A stretch of DNA of 64,000 nt. Origin: Siphlonurus alternatus (Eukaryota; Arthropoda; Insecta; Ephemeroptera; Siphlonuridae). Positions 57,780 to 64,000 of this stretch are shown piece after piece. How positions within the stretch are numbered: the first letter of the stretch is position 1; each line of letters begins with the position of its first letter. The stretch lies in the NCBI GenBank assembly GCA_949825025.1, contig OX463785.1:11657971-11721970 (forward strand). The letters run 5' to 3'. Under the pieces are notes generated by a model. It was not told the origin of the DNA and made no database searches. It worked only from the letters and a program-made list of their open reading frames with translations. The translations under genes and the position numbers were made by a program.

Positions 57780-59380
57780 TATAATATGATGTGGATGCAT
57801 GTTATATCCACAGTATATAATCAAATTAAACTAGCATTGGAGAAGCCAAAGGGTCATTTATATATTGCTTTTGTAGACTTCAGAAAAGCTTTTGATTCGG
57901 TCAATAGGAATTTGCTCATTGAAAAGCTGAAGTCATTTAAAGTAATTCCTTCTGAAATTTTGAATATCTTAGCTGTTATTCTAAATATCAATTATGTATG
58001 TGTTCAAGATCGCTTATCATGTTCTAGTAATATTATTCAATCTAACGGAGTTTTGCAAGGAGACCCGAGCAGCTCTCTTCTTTTCAATCTTTTTACTGCA
58101 GATATAACTGAGATTACAAAAGATATAAACTGTGAAAATGAAAATGATCAAGTCGTACTAAATTTATATGCAGATGATCTTGCTATTATTTCAAAGAGCA
58201 AAGTCAAGCTACAAAAAGCGCTAAATAATCTATCTATCTGGGCCAAAACAAATGGTCTAGAAATTAACACAGAGAAAACCAAGGTTGTTAAGTTTAGAAG
58301 AGGCGGACCGTTATGCAAAAACGATGAAATTTATTGTGACGGTCAAAAGATTGAATTTCTAAATTCATTTAAATATCTTGGCATAATACTTCAAATGACA
58401 GGGCTTTCTTTTTCTAAACATATAACAGAAAGATGTAAGAACGCTATCACTGTTATGTACACTATCTCAGGGCTGTCTGGTCTATCCGTCAAAACAGGGC
58501 TCAAACTGTTCAATTTAAAAGTCGCCCCTGTGGCTACTTATGGTATTGAAATTGTATGGCCTCATTTATCTGTATCCGATTTTGATAAATTAGAATCAGT
58601 AAAAGCCATGTTTGTTAAAAGATTACTGTGTCTGTCAAAATTTACCGAAACTAGACTGGCCTATAAACTGATAGATTCCAATTATTTTATTACAGAAATC
58701 AAAGAAATGTTTAAACTTCCAACGACAGATCAATATTCCAATTTTATAGCTGTCAGGAATCAAAAAGCTCAGGATATTAATCCTGAGTTTTACAGCACTG
58801 ATGCTATGACATGTAAATATTGGTGTCTGCCCCAATTGGATAGATCCAATGTTAGAAATGTTTTAACTCGCCAGGCTGTTCACGGCTTCCACTATCTAAT
58901 TTGTAAATCTTCTGGTTATCATAAAGCTGAACAATCTTGTGTATGTAAATTATGTAATGAATATTGTAGCCAATATCATTTAAATATCTGTAAATCTAGA
59001 ATTAAGTCTATTAGCGATTATGCCAGGGGAGATTTCATATAGTCTATAGATTTTGAATAGCAATGAAGCAATAAGTTTTTTTTTTTTTATTCTATCTATT
59101 TTCTATGTCATATTTTGTCTTATATATATGTGATTATATATATGATATATTATTATTATGATGTAACAGGCTGTTAGTATCATCTGTTATTTTATTTTAT
59201 ATTGTTTTATTATCATTTTCTATTGTTCTATTATTCTGTAACTATTATATATGTTTTGTATGTATGTTTTATGTGTTCTATTGTAATGTTTTTCTATAAT
59301 GTATGTTTCTAGTGCTGTTAATATGTACACTTTCTGTGTTTAATAAAAGACTAATAATAATATATATATATAATACACAT
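57780..59380 (+). mobile_element. 5'-truncated LINE insertion
   Basis: Body of the element carrying the RT frame, a T-rich 3' UTR and a terminal (TAA)/(TA) microsatellite near 59350-59375. The absence of frame damage suggests a young copy. Exact ends and target duplication not resolved. Confidence 0.6.
57786..59042 (+). CDS. LINE reverse transcriptase, 5' truncated
   Basis: 418-residue uninterrupted frame. It opens inside the RT fingers/palm: motif A FVDFRKAFDSVNR, motif B GVLQGDPSSSLLFNLF, catalytic YADDLAI, then SFKYLGIIL in the palm/thumb. A C-terminal Cys-rich segment (CVCKLCNEYCSQYHLNIC) follows, as in many non-LTR elements. The endonuclease domain and the N-terminal RT part are missing, so it cannot be autonomous. 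No RNase H domain seen. The listed ATG is simply the first Met after truncation. Clade not assigned. Confidence 0.85.
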   Translation: MMWMHVISTVYNQIKLALEKPKGHLYIAFVDFRKAFDSVNRNLLIEKLKSFKVIPSEILNILAVILNINYVCVQDRLSCSSNIIQSNGVLQGDPSSSLLFNLFTADITEITKDINCENENDQVVLNLYADDLAIISKSKVKLQKALNNLSIWAKTNGLEINTEKTKVVKFRRGGPLCKNDEIYCDGQKIEFLNSFKYLGIILQMTGLSFSKHITERCKNAITVMYTISGLSGLSVKTGLKLFNLKVAPVATYGIEIVWPHLSVSDFDKLESVKAMFVKRLLCLSKFTETRLAYKLIDSNYFITEIKEMFKLPTTDQYSNFIAVRNQKAQDINPEFYSTDAMTCKYWCLPQLDRSNVRNVLTRQAVHGFHYLICKSSGYHKAEQSCVCKLCNEYCSQYHLNICKSRIKSISDYARGDFI

Positions 59381-59909
59381 GACTTTCAAATTATATTAAT
59401 AATAATGAAAATTATATTAAATTTATATTTCTCACAATTAAATATTTCTGCCACTATAATTATATTGCAAAAAAACTCCCCACCTCCCAATATTTTTTTG
59501 TGGTTTCCCAACAGTTTGCCTGTTTTTGTCACAAAATATTTTTTGCTAAATATTCTGCGTCCATTGGCTCACAATTTTTATTTTTTTTTTTATTTTTATA
59601 GGGTTAAAATATAAATTATCCTGGTCCAAAATATATACTATTCCACTAAATTATTTGGTAAGTAATTTTACGTAAAATGTATACTGTAGTTATTGTAAAG
59701 ATTTTGCAATTACATTTACATGTTGTCACGTATTATTTGTTAATTGAATTCAAATATTCATTTCATTATTACATTTTCATTATGATGTGTTTCTCAAAAG
59801 TCAAAACTAATTAAAAACATCATCAATGGTAAATATTTAATAATTTAACGTTCCTTCATAATATTTTCCCATATCTTTTGCGGGGTAAGCCAGCAGTATT
59901 ATTACCTCA

Positions 59910-60032
59910 GTCAATAAGTCTGTTCGTAAATACACAATCAGAAAGAATTGATTATTTGTGATGAACCTTATGTTACATCATCACAAATAATCAATTCTTT
60001 CTGATTGTGTACTTACGAACAGACCTATTGAT
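59910..60032. mobile_element. short foldback MITE
   Basis: TCAATAAGTCTGTTCGTAAA and its near complement enclose ATCAGAAAGAATTGATTATT and its complement around a short loop. Confidence 0.68.
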
Positions 60033-60068
60033 GTCCAAGGCAATTTTTCTCTGCTTTTTAGTAAGATG

Positions 60069-60170
60069 TTATTTTAAGTAGTGAGGCTTACTAGACTCCA
60101 CGTACCGAGGACATGATGCTAACGACTTGCCCTGCAGACCAGACTTTGGGATTAATTTAGCCGATGACCG
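60069..60170 (-). CDS. weak candidate terminal exon, minus strand
   Basis: Acceptor TTTCAATTTTTAAG, 33 open codons (RSSAKLIPKSGLQGKSLA, SCPRYVESSKPHYLK) to TAA in a small GC-richer patch. No family recognised. Confidence 0.2.
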   Translation of the reverse strand, partial: RSSAKLIPKSGLQGKSLASCPRYVESSKPHYLK

Positions 60171-61025
60171 CTTAAAAATTGAAATATATATCTGAAATTC
60201 AAAATGCTTTTTAAGTTGAGATGCAATTTCATAATGGCAAATATATTGCAAGGAAAAAATGAATTTTTAAACCTCGTGGTTGTATAGTGTGCTAATGGAA
60301 TTATTTTTTTCCCCCGTAAATAAAAATCTAGATAATTTTAGTTGTCATCTATAGTGGAAAGGTAAAATTTAGTCTGCAACTTGATACTTTGGTTTGATGT
60401 GACATTTCGTAATTAATATATTTTGCCTGTTTTGTTTGCACGCAAATATGCCATGTTTTTTTTTTTGCCATATATATACTGTAGCACAGTAGTAATAGAA
60501 TATATTTTACACTTTTTATAAATATATTTTTATGTTGTTTTTAAACTGTAATTTGGTAGCTGTTTAATTACTGTATTTGTATAAATTACAGAAATAATAA
60601 TAATTGTTGGTAACAAAAGTAGTGTTGTATTTTTTCCAATTTTTTCCAATATATTTCCCGCCCAAATAGCGCGCAGCTTAATTAACTTAAATTTCACTCT
60701 AATAAATGCAAGTATGATAAATTAGAAATAAACTAATTTGAGAAGGCTTATTTAAAATTATTGGCTAATTTCCATTAATAAAAGTTGTCTTTCACAATTT
60801 TTAAATAGATTTTGATCCACTTTTTTTCTATGGTGCTTTTTAGTCCCTCTTGTAACCACAAAACAAAAAGCAATTTCTCTTTAAATAAAAATTAATAATA
60901 AAATACCACCACATAATTCTTCATGGGCCTGATTTGAACATTTATAACGCATCTCATAATTGTGCCATTAAGTTTCTTTTTTATTATTATTAAAATTTCT
61001 TGCATGATATAATTATATTATCTCA

Positions 61026-61217
61026 TATTGATAGTTCCGCGGAGAAAGCGCTGGTTTGCATTTTCCGGAATGAACAAAATGATGGGTTTGCCTTTTCAGT
61101 AAGGTTGTAAATTACAATAACAAAGGATGAAAAGAAACCTTTTTGCAAACGCAAACCCGTCATTTTGTAAAATCCGGAGAATGCAAACCAGCACTTTCTC
61201 CGCGGAACCATCAATAT
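61026..61217. mobile_element. short foldback MITE
   Basis: ATTGATAGTTCCGCGGAGAA and its complement at the ends, TTTGCATTTTCCGGA paired inside. Confidence 0.68.
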
Positions 61218-62154
61218 ATACATTTAAAAATAATTAATTTTATTTCATTGCATGGTAATTTAAACTTTCTTCATTCAATTTTTCTGAGTCCGTGTTTGGT
61301 ATTTTTCTTGTGTTCGCAGGGTGAAGTTTTGAAGATATGGGGAAGCAAAATTTTAAAAAAATCGGTGTTACAACTACAGATTTGGGTTTTTTTTTTCATA
61401 GTCAAATTTAATATGTTTAGATGTTATATATAAAATATGGGAAATTGTTTTTAATTCCTTGAAATAACAAGTTTTGTAATTTAAAAAAAAAAGCTTCTAA
61501 GAGTATAAAATAATGCATTTAGTTGAATCCAAAAATTTAGATTGGTAAATTAAAGTAGATCTTCTGTAGATTGAAATATTTAAAACAAAATGTGTTAGCT
61601 ACACTTTTTAGATTTTAGTTATGCTCTTGGAAGCATGTTTGTTGTTTTTATATAGCATGAATTGTAAATAGAAACTGATATATATTTAAAAAAAAAAGTT
61701 ATGCAAATATATAAATAAAAATTTAAGAGAGTAAATATATCAAAATTAATAACATCATGCAATTGGTCATCTTAAAAGTCTTGTTAAACATGTAAACAAT
61801 TGAAAGAATGATAAAATTTTCTTTGATATATTTATTCTTCGACAGTAAAAGACTCATCTTTTATTTTTGTGTTATATAAATATATAAATATTGTTAAAAT
61901 GAATCTCTGGTCTAAAAAATGATTATATTATAAAGAAGTTTTGTATGAAAAAAATATTTAATTTAATGTAAGTTTTTATTATTTTATTCAGGGTATATAT
62001 ATATTATTAAATCTGCAATGGAAAACCAGCTAGTCGAATACACCACTGCCTTTTCATCTCGACTTGACTTCTTATCCCGTCTCGCTTTTTTTGTCTTCTG
62101 TTTTTGTTATTATAATTTGTCCTATCTGTATTTTCTTTTTTTTTTTAATTTCAG

Positions 62155-62212
62155 TGCAAGTAGCCAGAGATCTTTTGGTGTCATTGCCGACTTAAACAGC
62201 AAAACTCCCTAA
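62155..62212 (+). CDS. candidate terminal exon downstream of Gpdh
   Basis: Excellent acceptor (TTTTTTTTTTAATTTCAG) followed by ASSQRSFGVIADLNSKTP and TAA. Entry is phase 2, which matches the Gpdh exon 8 donor, so it could be a distant Gpdh 3' exon or the end of another transcript. Confidence 0.3.
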
Positions 62213-62906
62213 TGTTTTCTAAAATATTTTTAGAGTATCTTCACCTTTTTGTAAGTTTTAATTTGATTTAAGATTGCTCTGAAAAAATATAAAATTTAAA
62301 GAAATCTCCTGATAAAAAATCGACTTTGAAAGCTGTTATACTTTTTCTTTTTTATCTGGAAAATGATATTAAGTTATCAATGTTTTAAAATGGGTAAAAT
62401 TATGATCTTATTATATTGTTATTAAAACTGGTATTAATTTTAATGTTGTAATTTTAATATAGCCACTAGTAAGGCCTAACTAAAAAAAAGTGTGATTTTT
62501 TTAAGTTTTAATCCAAAGAAGCCTATGAGCAAAAAAACGAAAATATTAACTTTAAATTTATAAATATCTTTCTAGTTGTTAAAATTAGTATTTAAAAAAT
62601 ATAAAATCAGATAACTCACTTCATTCTTTTCAGAAAAAAATATATTAATATAGGCTATGTTTTTATATCCCTAATCCAAAAGCCTATATACATATTTACT
62701 TCCCCCACCACTCCAAATATTTCACAATGTTGAGGATCTCTGGCGTTTCCAAATATTTGTCGCTCAGAGACGCTAATTGGTGAGGGGAAAAAATATTTTA
62801 GAAGTCATCTGTGGAATAAAAAAACAAAGCCTTTAATTTAGTTGATTATACGTAGCTAAAATTGAGGATGATAATTGAGATTGTTGTCATGTCTTCATTT
62901 TGACAG

Positions 62907-63040
62907 GCCATTGAAGTGCAACTTGTGATGTCACGACCCATGGATCATCTCGTCAGGTCAACAGAAAGAGATTGCATAATCATACTAGAGTGGGAGAGTA
63001 ATCAAAATACTTTGGGTGCCATGGGAGTAAACATTGAGCA
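62907..63040 (+). CDS. candidate internal exon of an unidentified plus-strand gene
   Basis: Acceptor TTCATTTTGACAG, with an in-frame TGA immediately before it, then 44 open codons (AIEVQLVMSRPMDHLVRSTE, RDCIIILEWESNQNTLGAMG, VNIE) to a GTACGT donor at 63041. The opening VQLVMSRPMD resembles the last strand of a PDZ domain, a weak similarity. GC-richer than the surroundings. Confidence 0.42.
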
Positions 63041-64000
63041 GTACGTACTTTAATTATGCTTTGAAAAATATCCTGGATAACATATTATTTTGTTATTATA
63101 AGTCATTTTCAAAGTATTTGACTGATTTTTTGTTCCTGTATGGATATATGTTACTTAAACAAAAAACATTTTCGTGGATATTATGTAAAAATGTAGTGTT
63201 GGAAACAGTCACAATCTTGTTCCTACGTTGAATTTATTGATTTCCACTCTAGTATATTTTATAATCTCTTTATGTTGATGAAACTATACTCTCTTGCTTT
63301 CTCTCTGTTTTGCATTCCTTATGCTGCTTTATAATTCTCTGTCACAAAATACACAAAATGGGTTATCTATACTTGTTTTTCTATTTTAATTATATATCCT
63401 TTCTTCTCAATTTAGTAAATAAGCAATAATGACCAAAGTATTTTACCTTAAAGCAGGCTTGTTTGTAAAATATGTATTTGGTGCCGCTGTGATTACCAAA
63501 TATATAAGTTGTGTGGTATACTCGTCGCCTTGGAAAATTTCCCACTTGCAGCCTGGTTCATCACCATGCCCTGTGTTATTCTTACAGGGCAGGATGATTA
63601 GCAATGAAGGCCGCAAAGGGAGATTTTATGAGGCGACGACTGCACATGGCAAATACCTATGCTACAAACAATGCTTGTAGCATATAGCATACAAACAATG
63701 TATGCTTGGAAAATTGACGAATAAAAAATTTGAATTGAATTGAACAACGCAATTAAAAAAATAATGTTTCCTGTATTTTGTTAGAAACAAATTAAGACAA
63801 CTTGGCACTATTTGACAAGAACTGTATTCTTGGGGTGGTGGCCGGTATTTGCCATTTTTAGCCACAAATTGGGTTATTTTCTACCCTCCAAAGCATGTAA
63901 TCTTTAACCCAATAAATACAGTAATTAATAATTATTTTAATTTAAATTTAATCATATTATAATGTCGAGGTATTGTATTGTTTCCCTTCTGCATTTTAAC
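63041..64000. other. presumed intron or intergenic DNA at the right edge
   Basis: Only the family A MITE (63521-63640) is recognisable. Confidence 0.4.
63521..63640. mobile_element. MITE family A, copy 3
   Basis: Ends CGTCGCCTTGGAAAATTTCC / GATTTTATGAGGCGACG; best preserved member, with ATCACCATGCCCTGTGTTAT in the interior. Confidence 0.65.

Larger units (their letters stand above)
59381..62154. other. AT-rich intergenic DNA
   Basis: Two short foldback MITEs and one weak minus-strand exon candidate; otherwise low-complexity A/T sequence. Confidence 0.4.

Noticed and set aside
59602..59614. Strong acceptor giving a Gpdh tail of only Val-Lys-Ile
   Set aside because: In phase, but four codons are open by chance most of the time and it lies beyond the LINE insertion.

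Overview
Eukaryotic nuclear DNA, AT-rich (roughly 70% A+T by eye), with GC-richer, spliced coding exons in long AT-rich introns. The two recognised genes (arthropod-type tropomodulin and cytosolic NAD-dependent glycerol-3-phosphate dehydrogenase), a 5S-rRNA-derived SINE, many foldback MITEs and LINE fragments suggest an arthropod, most likely a non-dipteran insect. Species cannot be named from this sequence alone.

Layout. 1-25.9 kb: no confidently recognised gene. It holds foldback elements (largest 1167-1820), a SINE with a 14-bp target duplication, a MULE-like element with a 9-bp duplication, several CRE palindromes (TGACGTCA), and a few weak exon candidates on the minus strand (best 5112-5270). 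26.0-41.6 kb: tropomodulin (+), seven constitutive exons (26000-31431) ending in phase 1. These are followed by about 10 kb containing at least six separate acceptors that continue the same frame to different stops: an array of apparently alternative terminal exons, including one proline-rich 95-residue tail. 43.05-45.65 kb: a CpG-rich stretch with an unidentified ORF and an unidentified terminal exon, leading into the promoter of the next gene. 45.67-56.16 kb: Gpdh (+), eight exons giving a 350-residue enzyme. A donor site overlapping the stop codon leads to a ninth exon and a 379-residue isoform with a basic, double-cysteine tail. 56.2-64 kb: two TTAA-flanked foldback MITEs, a 5'-truncated but open LINE reverse transcriptase (57786-59042), two more foldbacks, and candidate exons of a further plus-strand gene (62155-62212, 62907-63040).

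Functionally, tropomodulin caps the slow (pointed) end of actin filaments and GPDH links glycolysis to the glycerophosphate shuttle. Both are prominent in insect muscle and both appear to diversify their C-termini by alternative 3' exons here. The rest of the window is mostly non-autonomous transposon debris; at least seven MITE/foldback families occur in two or more copies inside this 64 kb.
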